Source: Algicoccus sp048820935 (GTDB taxonomy: Bacteria; Pseudomonadota; Gammaproteobacteria; Burkholderiales; Burkholderiaceae_B). From it: a stretch of DNA of 49,518 nt. Shown one piece after another: positions 20,032 to 27,791 of this stretch (positions within the stretch are counted from its first letter, which is position 1; every line of letters begins with the position of its first letter). The stretch is taken from NCBI RefSeq assembly GCF_048820935.1, contig NZ_JBMERD010000018.1, forward strand, positions 1-49,518, written 5' to 3'. The notes under the pieces were generated by a model, which was not told where the DNA came from, searched no databases, and worked only from the letters and a program-made list of their open reading frames with translations. Both the position numbers and the translations under genes were made by a program.

Positions 20032-20525
20032 AGGCCTGGAACTCGACACTCAAACGCGGATCTTCGCAGTTAAAGAGATCACCATTCAAACGCGCCACAC
20101 CAAAGACAAAGAGCACGCGTGCTGAACGTGGACTCGCACAACGTATTGCTGAGTCACTGGATGCAGCCATCAGGCATGCGAAAAGGCAATCTGCCCTACT
20201 TCGCAGTGAATCACACAGACGCAACGTTGCTGCTCTTCCGTGTGCAGCCTGTGGCAAACAAGGCCAGTCGCAGTGCGCTCATGCGAACGCAACCAAAGGG
20301 ATGGGTATCAAGGTTTGCGACAGCCTGACGTTCCCCTTGTGCCATGAATGCCATATGGATCACGACCAAGGCGGCCACCTGACAAGAAACCAACGTTGGA
20401 AAAAGGAATGGGAGCATGCCGATTACACACGCGCTGAATTGATCAGAAAAAACTTATGGAATGAATCGATTGAAAAACATTATCAACGTGCTATTGAGCC
20501 GTTGAAACGGATGTTATCGAAATGA
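20028..20525 (+). CDS. Ref/DUF968-like HNH-type nuclease
   Basis: 165 residues. A basic N-terminus of about 65 residues is followed by a zinc/HNH-like unit: PCAACGKQGQSQCAHAN, KGMGIKVCDSLTFPLCHECH, MDHDQGGH. This order of C-x2-C, H-x-N, GMG-K and C-x2-CH resembles the Ref nuclease of P1 (RecA-dependent cleavage) and DUF968 proteins of prophages. It probably acts in phage recombination. Coupled by 4-bp overlaps on both sides. Confidence 0.7.
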   Translation: MKAWNSTLKRGSSQLKRSPFKRATPKTKSTRAERGLAQRIAESLDAAIRHAKRQSALLRSESHRRNVAALPCAACGKQGQSQCAHANATKGMGIKVCDSLTFPLCHECHMDHDQGGHLTRNQRWKKEWEHADYTRAELIRKNLWNESIEKHYQRAIEPLKRMLSK

Positions 20526-20653
20526 GTTGTTGTACGCACACGCCTAGGATCGCTTCCGAAGAGCAGACTTCCCACCTGCCTGGCGCTGTGTTTTTTGTGG
20601 GCATCGAAAGGGATAGATATGACTATGAATCAATCTGGCGTGGAGGTGGTGTT

Positions 20654-21232
20654 ATGAATTACTACCCTCACCATATCGGCGACTTCAACAGCGCGACACG
20701 ACATTTAACACGTGTTGAACGGTCGTTGTACAGGGACTTAATAGAGCTGTATTACGACACCGAACAGCCGTTGCCCGCTGATGATTTTGATCGACTTGCA
20801 AGACGTGTTATTGCCACCAGTGAAGAAGAAAAAGAAGCGCTACGTTATGTTTTAGGTGAGTTTTTCACTTTAGACGATGGTGTTTATTGTAATTCCCGAT
20901 GCGATGCAGAAATCTCCAAGCATTACAGAAACAAGAAAAACCATTGGGGCAACAATTTAACCAAGGCACAACGATGTGAGATTCAAGCTGCTAGAAATGC
21001 AGCCAGGCTAAAAGCAACACCTAATTGGCTGACTAGTGAGCAACGCAAAAGCATTAGAAATGCCTACGCGCAATCATCTTTTAAAACTGCCAAGACAGGA
21101 GTTCCGCACGAGGTAGATCATATTGTCCCACTTCGTGGAAAGCTCGTTTGTGGGCTTCACGTGCCATGGAATTTAAGAGTGATAGAGGCCTATCGAAACC
21201 GCCAGAAAAGTAATATCTGGGAGGTTTCGTAA
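20654..21232 (+). CDS. DUF1376 (YdaU-like) domain fused to HNH endonuclease
   Basis: 192 residues from ATG 20654 (GGAGGTGGT upstream); the open frame extends further 5'. Residues 1-90 are a DUF1376 domain (MNYYPHHIGDFNSATRHLTR, RSLYRDLIELYYDTEQPLP). Instead of the usual C-terminal part, residues about 100-190 are an HNH nuclease: VPHEVDHIVPLRGKLVCGLH, VPWNLRVI, NRQKSN. A complete DUF1376 replication protein follows directly (21232), so this looks like a duplicated gene captured by a homing-type HNH module. Nuclease residues appear intact. Confidence 0.75.
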   Translation: MNYYPHHIGDFNSATRHLTRVERSLYRDLIELYYDTEQPLPADDFDRLARRVIATSEEEKEALRYVLGEFFTLDDGVYCNSRCDAEISKHYRNKKNHWGNNLTKAQRCEIQAARNAARLKATPNWLTSEQRKSIRNAYAQSSFKTAKTGVPHEVDHIVPLRGKLVCGLHVPWNLRVIEAYRNRQKSNIWEVS

Positions 21233-22059
21233 TGCACTACTACAAAAGAAACATAGGCGATTACGCCAAAAAAGCAGGCAGGCTAACCATGCTTCAGCAC
21301 GGAGCGTACACGCTTTTGATGGATTCGTGCTACGACCGTGAACAATTTCCCACGTTAGAGGAAGCAATCGAGTGGACATGGGCCAGCACAAAAGAAGAAA
21401 TCGAAGCGGTTGAGTTTGTTTTAACCAGATTCTTTGATTTGGTAGATGGCGTTTACGTGCAAAAAAGAATCGAAGAAGAGATCGAAGCGTATCAAAAAAG
21501 ATCTGAAACCAACTCTCGGATTGCAAAAGAAAGAGAAGCGAAGCGTAAAGAAAAAAGCACGAAGCGTGATAGCAATAGCACGAAGCGTGCACATGATGTT
21601 AACGACCCTACAACGAATCGCCACCTAACCATTAACCAAGAACCAAGAACCAATATACAAACCACCCCTAACCCCTCCTTGCTGGAGGGTGAAGAACTGG
21701 AACCTGAAAAACCAAAGCGGGAACGCAAGAAGCGTGTCCAACTGAAAACATTCATCGAGCTCTGCAAGACCTCAGGTGAGAAACCAATCAGTGGATACCA
21801 ACCTTTGTTGGAGTACGTGGAGGCAACAGGTCTGCCGATGGAGTTTGTACAGCTTGCATGGGAGGTGTTCAAAACAGAATTTATGCCTGGTGGTGCCAAT
21901 GAAAAACGTCAACAGGCTGACTGGCGTCGTCATTTCCTGAACTACGTCCAGAGAGGTTACTACCGGCTTTGGTATGCCAAACAGTCGGGTGAAGACACGC
22001 TTTACGAGCTGTCGACCCAAGGCATTCAAGCGCAAGCGCTGCATCGGGAGGTGGCATGA
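21232..22059 (+). CDS. DUF1376 (YdaU-like) replication protein
   Basis: 275 residues. An N-terminal DUF1376 domain (MHYYKRNIGDYAKKAGRLTM, LMDSCYDREQFPTLEEAIEW) is followed by a charged linker and a helical C-terminal domain (WRRHFLNYVQRGYYRLWYAK). Proteins of this kind act as origin-binding replication initiators or helicase loaders in temperate phages. Overlap of 4 bp with dnaB fits a loader-helicase pair. Second DUF1376 gene in a row. Confidence 0.75.
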   Translation: MHYYKRNIGDYAKKAGRLTMLQHGAYTLLMDSCYDREQFPTLEEAIEWTWASTKEEIEAVEFVLTRFFDLVDGVYVQKRIEEEIEAYQKRSETNSRIAKEREAKRKEKSTKRDSNSTKRAHDVNDPTTNRHLTINQEPRTNIQTTPNPSLLEGEELEPEKPKRERKKRVQLKTFIELCKTSGEKPISGYQPLLEYVEATGLPMEFVQLAWEVFKTEFMPGGANEKRQQADWRRHFLNYVQRGYYRLWYAKQSGEDTLYELSTQGIQAQALHREVA

Positions 22060-24395
22060 TTTTCAACGCTAATGCTGAACAATCGGTACTCGGTGCGCTG
22101 CTGATCGACAACGATGCTTACGACCGACTTGGGAACCTCAAGGCTGAGCATTTTTACCGTGGTGATCATCGGCAAATCTTTTCGGAAATATGCAAGACGA
22201 TTGAAGCTGGTCAACCTGCGGATGTTGTGACGATTGGAGACCGATTGCCTGAGAACATTTCGTTTGTGTACCTGAATGAACTGGCTGCAAATACGCCCAG
22301 TTCAGCGAATACGGGACGTTATGCCGAAATGGTGCGTACAGCTGCACAGCGTCGTGAGCTGGCGGCTCTGGCAAGCGATTTGCACGACGCAACGCAAAGC
22401 ACGAAAGATCCGGCGCAAGTGATCGATGAAGCCCAAACGCAGCTGGAAAGCATTGCGGAACAGCGCGTCAAATCCGAACCCGTGAAAGCCGGTGACGACA
22501 TGCAACGCTACATCGAAGAAATCGAAAAGCGTGCAGAAGGCAATGGGGTCAAAGCAATCCCTACTGGATTTACGGATCTGGATGAGCGCATGGTTGGTGG
22601 CATTCGCCGTGGTGAGCTTTGGATCGTGGCTGCGAGACCAAAGATGGGGAAAGCTCAGCCGATATGGTCGAAAGTTCTACTCGCAAACGGAAAATGGAAA
22701 AGAATTGGTGACCTCAAAGTCGGGGATGAGGTTGCGTCAATTGACGGCTTGCCAAGCAAGGTAACAGGCGTGTTCCCTCAAGGGCGAAAGCAAATCTACA
22801 AAGTGTCCTTGTCTGATGGTAGGCACACCTATAGTTGCGGTGAGCACCTTTGGCGAGTCGGCAATAGAAAATGGAAAGAGGATCGGATTGCTAGCCTTGA
22901 TGAAATAAGTGCCATGCTGGAAAAGCCATCGATGCAAGGCCGCGTTTATGTTCCAGTCTTTTCTGGTCATTTTGGAACCGGGAGCCTCCCTGTTCGACCA
23001 TACGCATTGGGAGCTTTGATCGGAAATGGCGGATTTTCAAGCGAAAGCGGCATTCGATTTAGTAGCGCCGATGCTGAAACACTAGCCCATCTTGAGGAAG
23101 ATATTCCCGGTGTGCGGCTAAACAATGACGGCGAATATGATTATCGAGTTGTTACCCGAGTCGGCAATAAAAGTTGGCTTATGGATGCGATTCGTAGTCT
23201 TGGGCTAATGGGGAAGGCTTCATATGAAAAATTCATCCCTGAAGAATACTTGCAAGCAAGTAGAAAAGATCGTCAGGACCTCTTACAGGGCTTGATGGAT
23301 ACCGATGGCTGGGCTGAAAAGAAAGGATGCGCCTTATTTGGGACTTCTAGCAAACAATTAGCTCTTGATGTTCAAAGTCTTGCGAGGTCATTGGGCTATG
23401 TGGTGAGGCTGTCCGCCCCTCGTCTAAAAAAGCTCAATCACGCCGGAAAGAAAAAAGCAGGTAGACCTTTTTTTGTACTTAGCATTTCTGGATCAAACCG
23501 GTCAGATTTGTTTAGGCTTCCTAGAAAAAGAGAGCGCTGCGGTGGAAAAGAGTCGCGCCTAAACATTTCATCGATTGAGGCCGCAGGATTTGATGATTGC
23601 GTATGTATTTCTGTATCGCACCCTGACCGCTTGTACATAACAGATGACTACATAGTTACACACAACACCGCTTTCGCGCTCAACGTGGCACTACGTGCGG
23701 CACAGGATTATTCGGTTTTAGTGCTTTCGATGGAGATGCCAAAAGATCAGATTCATGATCGGAACGTGGCCACGCTTGGACACATCCCGCTTTCCCACGT
23801 CATCGACCCACGGAAGATGCATCAAAACGACTGGACAGGTCTGGTTTCTGCTGTGGAGAGAATCGGGGATCTGAACCTTTTCATTGACGATCAGGGCGCA
23901 CTTCGCTTGATCGATGTCCGGATGAAGGCAAAGCAGGTCAAACGTCGCCATGGGCTTGATCTTCTTGTGATCGACTACTTGCAGCTGATGGATGGTGAAG
24001 GCGACAACCGCAACGCTCAGGTCGAACAAATCACCAGAGGCCTAAAAGCGCTGGCAAAGGAACTTGGTATCGGGATTGTTCTGTTGTCTCAGCTGAATAG
24101 AAACCTTGAACAACGTCCCAACAAGCGGCCCATGCCTTCTGATCTACGAGATTCCGGTGCAATTGAGCAGGATTGCGATGGTGCCTTGTTCTTGTACCGC
24201 GACGAAGTTTACAACCCTGACAGTCCAGACAAAGGCATCTGTGAAGTCAACGTGGGATTGATTCGACAAGGTGAGCCAGGAACGGTTGGGCTGGCCTACA
24301 TCGGACAGCAAACCAGATTTGAAAGTCTAGAGCGGGGTCGTGTCTTTGGGCAAAGAGCCGGGAGAGTGACCAAACACAGGGGGTTAAAAGATTGA
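22056..24395 (+). CDS. dnaB: replicative DNA helicase DnaB with intein
   Basis: 779-residue precursor. Extein residues 1-199 and 538-779 give a 441-residue DnaB of normal length: N-terminal domain (AEQSVLGALLIDNDAYDRLG), Walker A RPKMGK/TAFALN split by the intein between Lys199 and Thr538, Walker B LLVIDYLQLMDG, then LRDSGAIEQDCDGALFLYRD. It unwinds the fork for phage replication. Splicing is needed to rebuild the ATP-binding loop. It overlaps the loader gene by 4 bp. Confidence 0.95.
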   Translation: MIFNANAEQSVLGALLIDNDAYDRLGNLKAEHFYRGDHRQIFSEICKTIEAGQPADVVTIGDRLPENISFVYLNELAANTPSSANTGRYAEMVRTAAQRRELAALASDLHDATQSTKDPAQVIDEAQTQLESIAEQRVKSEPVKAGDDMQRYIEEIEKRAEGNGVKAIPTGFTDLDERMVGGIRRGELWIVAARPKMGKAQPIWSKVLLANGKWKRIGDLKVGDEVASIDGLPSKVTGVFPQGRKQIYKVSLSDGRHTYSCGEHLWRVGNRKWKEDRIASLDEISAMLEKPSMQGRVYVPVFSGHFGTGSLPVRPYALGALIGNGGFSSESGIRFSSADAETLAHLEEDIPGVRLNNDGEYDYRVVTRVGNKSWLMDAIRSLGLMGKASYEKFIPEEYLQASRKDRQDLLQGLMDTDGWAEKKGCALFGTSSKQLALDVQSLARSLGYVVRLSAPRLKKLNHAGKKKAGRPFFVLSISGSNRSDLFRLPRKRERCGGKESRLNISSIEAAGFDDCVCISVSHPDRLYITDDYIVTHNTAFALNVALRAAQDYSVLVLSMEMPKDQIHDRNVATLGHIPLSHVIDPRKMHQNDWTGLVSAVERIGDLNLFIDDQGALRLIDVRMKAKQVKRRHGLDLLVIDYLQLMDGEGDNRNAQVEQITRGLKALAKELGIGIVLLSQLNRNLEQRPNKRPMPSDLRDSGAIEQDCDGALFLYRDEVYNPDSPDKGICEVNVGLIRQGEPGTVGLAYIGQQTRFESLERGRVFGQRAGRVTKHRGLKD
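22653..23666 (+). other. class 3 intein with LAGLIDADG domain, in dnaB
   Basis: 338 residues, from Ala1 (AQPIWSKVLLANGKW) to the final VTHN before extein Thr. There is no Cys/Ser at position 1. Instead the class 3 triad is present: Trp67 in block B (CGEHLWRV), Cys318 in block F (DCVCISV) and Thr336 in block G (IVTHN), with His337-Asn338 at the end. A LAGLIDADG homing domain has motif 1 ALGALIGNGG (residues 118-127) with Asn125 where the metal-binding Asp is expected, and motif 2 LLQGLMDTDGW with Asp218 intact. Splicing is probably active; endonuclease activity is doubtful. Confidence 0.9.
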
Positions 24396-24610
24396 GAGTT
24401 CAGTGTGTTCAGTGCGAAAGCTTCTCACTTCAAAAGGCCGGCGCAATGGCCCGTGAAGGTTTTGGTGTGTGTCTAAAAGACCCGAGTCCTGGTGCCTATT
24501 ACCCGGCATCGTACAAGCGTGACTGTGAGAGATTCGAACAAGCTGAGCAAAACCAGACTGACAATCGCATCCAGTGGCTCGCAAAGCGCCGATGGACGAT
24601 ATCAGCATGA
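24392..24610 (+). CDS. small Cys-containing phage protein (72 aa)
   Basis: Starts with TTG at 24392 overlapping the dnaB stop (ATTGA) behind AGGGGG. VQCVQCESFSLQKAGAMARE, GFGVCLKD and RDCERF give a C-x2-C ... C ... C arrangement, probably a zinc-binding fold. This small protein type often accompanies phage dnaB genes. Coupled to rusA by 4 bp. Confidence 0.6.
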   Translation: MRVQCVQCESFSLQKAGAMAREGFGVCLKDPSPGAYYPASYKRDCERFEQAEQNQTDNRIQWLAKRRWTISA

Positions 24611-24990
24611 AAAAAGTAACTGTGCACCTGCCGTGGCCGAATAGCAAGCTTTTACCGAACAGACGCGGAGGGCGTCATTGGGGTTCATACCAAAATCAAA
24701 AAGTCGATTCTCGAGCACAGGGCTTTATTGCTGCTGCTGAATCAAACATGAAACACCTGTTCTCAGCTGATGATCTGGTGAAAGTAATGATCGTTTTCTA
24801 TGCCCCCGATGCGCGCTTACGCGACTTGGACGGACTGTATAGCTCACTTAAACACGCACAGGACGGAATCTGCAGATATTTTGGCATCGATGACAGCCGG
24901 ATGAACCCAGTGACCTTGGTACGTCGCATTGATCCAGACAAGGTTGGATATGTGGTGATGACGCTAGAGAAATTGGAGGAGGAACCATGA
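24607..24990 (+). CDS. rusA: RusA-family Holliday junction resolvase
   Basis: 127 residues. LPWPNSKLLPNRRGGRHWGS at the N-terminus and the metal-binding acidic set in ARLRDLDGLYSSLKHAQDGI and FGIDDSR are characteristic of RusA. It would cut Holliday junctions during recombination and before packaging. ATG 24607 overlaps the previous stop. Confidence 0.9.
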   Translation: MKKVTVHLPWPNSKLLPNRRGGRHWGSYQNQKVDSRAQGFIAAAESNMKHLFSADDLVKVMIVFYAPDARLRDLDGLYSSLKHAQDGICRYFGIDDSRMNPVTLVRRIDPDKVGYVVMTLEKLEEEP

Positions 24991-25163
24991 GGTATTTACT
25001 TATTTTCGTAGGGGCTGCAGTCATGGCCTATTTGATAACCAAGGGTGTCAGCGCCGTGCTTGCTGATCGTCAACCGAAGTCACAGGGTCGTCAGCCCAAA
25101 CCACTAGATCGTCAACAGAAATCATCTAATCACCAACCCAAAAGAAGGAAATCAATCAAATGA
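24987..25163 (+). CDS. small membrane protein with QPK repeats (58 aa)
   Basis: ATG 24987 behind GGAGGAGGAA (an excellent ribosome-binding site), TGA 25161-25163. One N-terminal transmembrane helix (MRYLLIFVGAAVMAYLI) is followed by four imperfect 7-residue repeats with core RQPK (DRQPKSQ, RQPKPLD, RQQKSSN, HQPKRRK). Its stop overlaps the SPFH gene start by 4 bp, so the two membrane proteins are made together. No family known. Confidence 0.6.
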   Translation: MRYLLIFVGAAVMAYLITKGVSAVLADRQPKSQGRQPKPLDRQQKSSNHQPKRRKSIK

Positions 25164-26017
25164 ATACCAAAGGAATTGCGTTTATTGTGTCAGGCATTTT
25201 TGCATTTCTGGTCATCCTCACTCTGTCATTCGGGTCTTGGTACCAAGTTGACCAGGGCGAACGAGGTGTGTTGCTCGAAAACGGACGACTTTTAAGAGTT
25301 GAAGACCCGGGACTTGGATTTAAGATTCCCGTGATCGAGTCTGTCCGTTTTGTGTCCGTTCGTGATCAAAACGTCGTCATGAACCTTGAGGCGTACTCAT
25401 ACGACCAACAGCCAGCAAGTATGCAGGTGTCAGTGACATACAGTGTCCCTGCTGACCGTGTGGCAGATCTGTATAGCGAGTATGGAACGCTGAGCAATCT
25501 ACAAACACGGGTGATTGAGCGCCGGACACCCGATGCAGTTAAGAACGCATTCGGTAAATACACAGCAGTTCGTGCAATTCAAGAACGTGAGAAGTTAGGA
25601 CTGGATGCAACACAAGCGGTTATTCAATCGATGCGTGATGCACCGGTTCAGATTGTTGGTGTGCAGATCGAGGAAGTGGGTTTCTCTTCAGCCTATGAAC
25701 ACTCTATTGAACAACGAATGCTTGCTCAGGTTCAGATCGAAACTACACGTCAGCAAAAAGAAACTGCAGCGATCAACGCTGAAATCAAGGTGGTTAATGC
25801 GACTGCTGATGCAGACGCACGTCGTCAGGAATATCAGGCACAAGCGGATGGTATTCGTCTAAAGGGTGAAGCGGAAGCAGCAGCGATTAAGGCACGGGCT
25901 CAAGCACTGTCAGAAAACACAAACCTTGTGAGTCTGATTGCAGTTGAACGGTGGGATGGTGTGCTTCCATCAACACAGGTACCGGGTTCTGCCCTGCCCT
26001 TCATCGGCATTAAGTAG
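25160..26017 (+). CDS. SPFH/prohibitin-like membrane protein
   Basis: 285 residues. A transmembrane helix at 7-28 precedes an SPFH (band 7) domain (VDQGERGVLLENGRLLRVED, PGLGFKIPVIESV, VTYSVPADRVADLY) and a coiled-coil with Ala/Glu-rich heptads (QAQADGIRLKGEAEAAAIKA). SPFH proteins build ring-like membrane scaffolds and control FtsH-type proteolysis. A phage copy could shield CII or other phage proteins from FtsH, or form a membrane patch. It is of full bacterial length and coupled to a small membrane protein. Confidence 0.85.
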   Translation: MNTKGIAFIVSGIFAFLVILTLSFGSWYQVDQGERGVLLENGRLLRVEDPGLGFKIPVIESVRFVSVRDQNVVMNLEAYSYDQQPASMQVSVTYSVPADRVADLYSEYGTLSNLQTRVIERRTPDAVKNAFGKYTAVRAIQEREKLGLDATQAVIQSMRDAPVQIVGVQIEEVGFSSAYEHSIEQRMLAQVQIETTRQQKETAAINAEIKVVNATADADARRQEYQAQADGIRLKGEAEAAAIKARAQALSENTNLVSLIAVERWDGVLPSTQVPGSALPFIGIK

Positions 26018-26047
26018 TCAATCTAAATCACCAAAGGAGCAGTCAGA

Positions 26048-26527
26048 GTGAGCTGGCAACACCGATGGGAGACAAAAGACCCGTTGCTTGTGCTTGAGCG
26101 TAAGCAACGACGAGATGGCTTGGTGCAATCAATGCTCCAGCTGGAACATCATGGAGAGGATTGCATGGCACGCAAATTAAATGTGGCACCACATATTACA
26201 GCAGCACTTTATCAGTGGGGCGTTTGGGCCAGTCGCCCACAGTTCTGGGCGAACCTAGGGGTCACTCCGTTCTGCCGATTGGTAGGTATCGGGCATAGCC
26301 GTGAAGCTCCTGACGTAAGACTGGATCCGCAATCAATGAAGATCCACAAGACATTTTTGCGTATGCGATGTCGCGTGACCATGATGGTTCTAATTGGGTA
26401 TTACGTTGCAGGACATAATTGGGACAGCAAAGAGCATGTGTTCAAGCAGTTTGGAATCTCACGCAGAACATTTTATGAGGCGTTGCGCACAGGAAGCGTG
26501 GCACTTTACAACGCATCTAAACTATAG
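26048..26527 (+). CDS. Q-like late gene regulator
   Basis: 159 residues, starting at GTG 26048 with AAAGGAG upstream. The C-terminal part is a helix-turn-helix (FKQFGISRRTFYEALRTGSV); the middle has RMRCRVTMMVLIGYYVAGHN. It is the last gene of the early rightward operon and is followed by a strong promoter and an immediate terminator, the arrangement of lambda Q with pR'/tR'. The family resemblance is to antitermination/DUF1133-type proteins, but the role is inferred mainly from position. Confidence 0.6.
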   Translation: MSWQHRWETKDPLLVLERKQRRDGLVQSMLQLEHHGEDCMARKLNVAPHITAALYQWGVWASRPQFWANLGVTPFCRLVGIGHSREAPDVRLDPQSMKIHKTFLRMRCRVTMMVLIGYYVAGHNWDSKEHVFKQFGISRRTFYEALRTGSVALYNASKL

Positions 26528-26536
26528 ACAAAGTGG

Positions 26537-26565
26537 TTGCTGAAACTATTTTGGCATGATATGAT
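26537..26565 (+). promoter_or_regulatory. late promoter, pR'-like
   Basis: -35 TTGCTG (26537-26542), 17-nt spacer, extended -10 TGATATGAT (26557-26565). Start about 26572. A hairpin and terminator follow within 40-65 nt. Confidence 0.7.
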
Positions 26566-26605
26566 GGTTTTCAGATAGAGTGCGTTAATTGCGCGCACGA
26601 GTTTT

Positions 26606-26637
26606 AGCCCTAGAGTTTAACTGCTCCGGGGCTTTTT
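26606..26637 (+). terminator. terminator after late promoter, tR'-like
   Basis: AGCCCTAGAG (26606-26615) pairs with CTCCGGGGCT (26624-26633) with one mismatch, followed by TTTTT. A small hairpin GTGCG/CGCAC (26580-26598) lies between promoter and terminator. It is the likely target of Q antitermination. Confidence 0.7.
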
Positions 26638-26684
26638 GCTTTTGTACGCAAGGTGATTGAGTGTCGTTAGGTGAGTCTGTTGAG

Positions 26685-26969
26685 TTAGCTTGGTCGGTGT
26701 GTTGCCAGCCATTCGCTTAAGGCGTTATCGATGCGTGATTGCCAACCTGGTCCAGTGGCACGGAAACTCTCTACTACGTTGGACGATAGTCGAATGGTGA
26801 TGCGTTCTTTTGTCGCTTCCTTTTGGGGGCCGCGCCGGCGCATACCAATTTTTGCTTGCAGCTCAGGCGGTAAAACTTCAGAAGCAGGAGCAAACTTCTT
26901 CAAATCGGTGGCGGTGAGTTCACGAACTTCACCTTCTGCATCGATTAGGGGTTTTTTAGCGCTGTTCAT
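26685..26969 (-). CDS. brnA: BrnA antitoxin
   Basis: 94 residues. The C-terminal ribbon-helix-helix (ERITIRLSSNVVESFRATGP, GWQSRIDNALSEWL) is the BrnA DNA-binding domain; the N-terminal half binds the toxin. It overlaps brnT by 14 bp (toxin first, antitoxin second), the standard BrnTA order. It occupies the space between the late promoter and the packaging genes on the opposite strand. Confidence 0.85.
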   Translation of the reverse strand: MNSAKKPLIDAEGEVRELTATDLKKFAPASEVLPPELQAKIGMRRRGPQKEATKERITIRLSSNVVESFRATGPGWQSRIDNALSEWLATHRPS

Positions 26970-27222
26970 ATGCCTTTACCTCTCGTTTGTTGGCTTTACG
27001 CAAACTAATGATGCGTAGCCCAGCCTCAGTTGCGGTAAACACCACGACATACAGTCGTTGTTCAATGTAGCCCACGGCAATGTAACGAGTTTCTCCGTAG
27101 TCCTTGCGGGTATCAGCATAGACGTGAGCAGTATCAAAATCGAATTGAGAAACCATATCGAACGACAGTCCGCGTTCTGCGATGTTTTTGCTATTTTTCG
27201 CGGGGTCGTAAGTGATATCCAT
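26956..27222 (-). CDS. brnT: BrnT ribonuclease toxin
   Basis: 88 residues with the whole BrnT pattern: ITYDPAKNSKNIAERGLSFD, RYIAVGYIEQRLYVVVFTAT and IISLRKANKREVKAYE. BrnT is a RelE-fold ribonuclease that blocks translation. Start and upstream direct repeats are as expected for a BrnTA operon. It serves prophage maintenance or defence. Confidence 0.9.
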   Translation of the reverse strand: MDITYDPAKNSKNIAERGLSFDMVSQFDFDTAHVYADTRKDYGETRYIAVGYIEQRLYVVVFTATEAGLRIISLRKANKREVKAYEQR

Positions 27223-27225
27223 AGT

Positions 27226-27273
27226 GCAAATTGTACATACGAATTAGTTTTCTGTAAAGCAAATTGTACATAC
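27226..27273. repeat. brnTA operator: two 15-bp direct repeats
   Basis: GCAAATTGTACATAC occurs at 27226-27240 and 27259-27273 (33 bp apart), each containing the near-palindrome TTGTACATACAA or part of it. On the minus strand they overlap a promoter with -35 TTGCTT, 17-nt spacer and -10 TATGTA. Likely BrnA binding sites. Confidence 0.65.
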
Positions 27274-27389
27274 AATATTCATCCTGTTATCACGCGATAG
27301 TGGAGCCGTTCACTTATTCAAATGGCTTTCACCATTCTGCTTGCTGGTGCAACAGGCGGGTTAGCGTTTGCGATTAAAGGTGTGCCGAA

Positions 27390-27752
27390 TTGAGCAATGT
27401 GAAAATCACTCGAAATGAATCTGGCAGAGGTACGGTGGTAATCGACGGTGTGGATATGTCATCCATGCTTCGCGCTGTGACGGTTTCGATTACCGCAGGT
27501 GTCCCGACACGGGTCAATATTGACTTGGCTGCATCCAAACTAGAGGACGTAGTTCTTGATGGCGCTGAGATTTATGTTGCGGGCGTCGCGATGCCCGCAA
27601 GCGTAGAAATGGCGCTTTATCAACATCTATTTCGAAAGCATGGCTTTAATGAACTGGACGTAACACCACTTAACAACGATAACGAAAGAGAGTTTGCTGT
27701 TAAATCTTTATTTTCCGATCCCTCCTTGCTGGTCTACCCAACCAGCACTTAA
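27390..27752 (+). CDS. hypothetical phage protein (120 aa)
   Basis: Starts with TTG 27390 (AAAGG upstream), overlapping the stop of a 23-codon frame at 27322-27393 (MAFTILLAGATGGLAFAIKG), so coupling is possible. The product begins with a beta-strand repeat (GRGTVVIDGVDMSSMLRAVT) and is otherwise unrecognised. First plus-strand gene after the late promoter. Confidence 0.5.
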   Translation: MSNVKITRNESGRGTVVIDGVDMSSMLRAVTVSITAGVPTRVNIDLAASKLEDVVLDGAEIYVAGVAMPASVEMALYQHLFRKHGFNELDVTPLNNDNEREFAVKSLFSDPSLLVYPTST

Positions 27753-27791
27753 CGGCCCTGCTGTCTCATGATGGTAGGGTCGTTTCTTTAT

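Noticed and set aside
26017..26048. Possible second lysis-gene start after the SPFH gene
   Set aside because: No holin or endolysin pattern is present; the next frame is the Q-like regulator.
27226..27273. Direct repeats taken for a CRISPR array
   Set aside because: Only two 15-bp units, placed as operators at the brnTA promoter; no cas genes.
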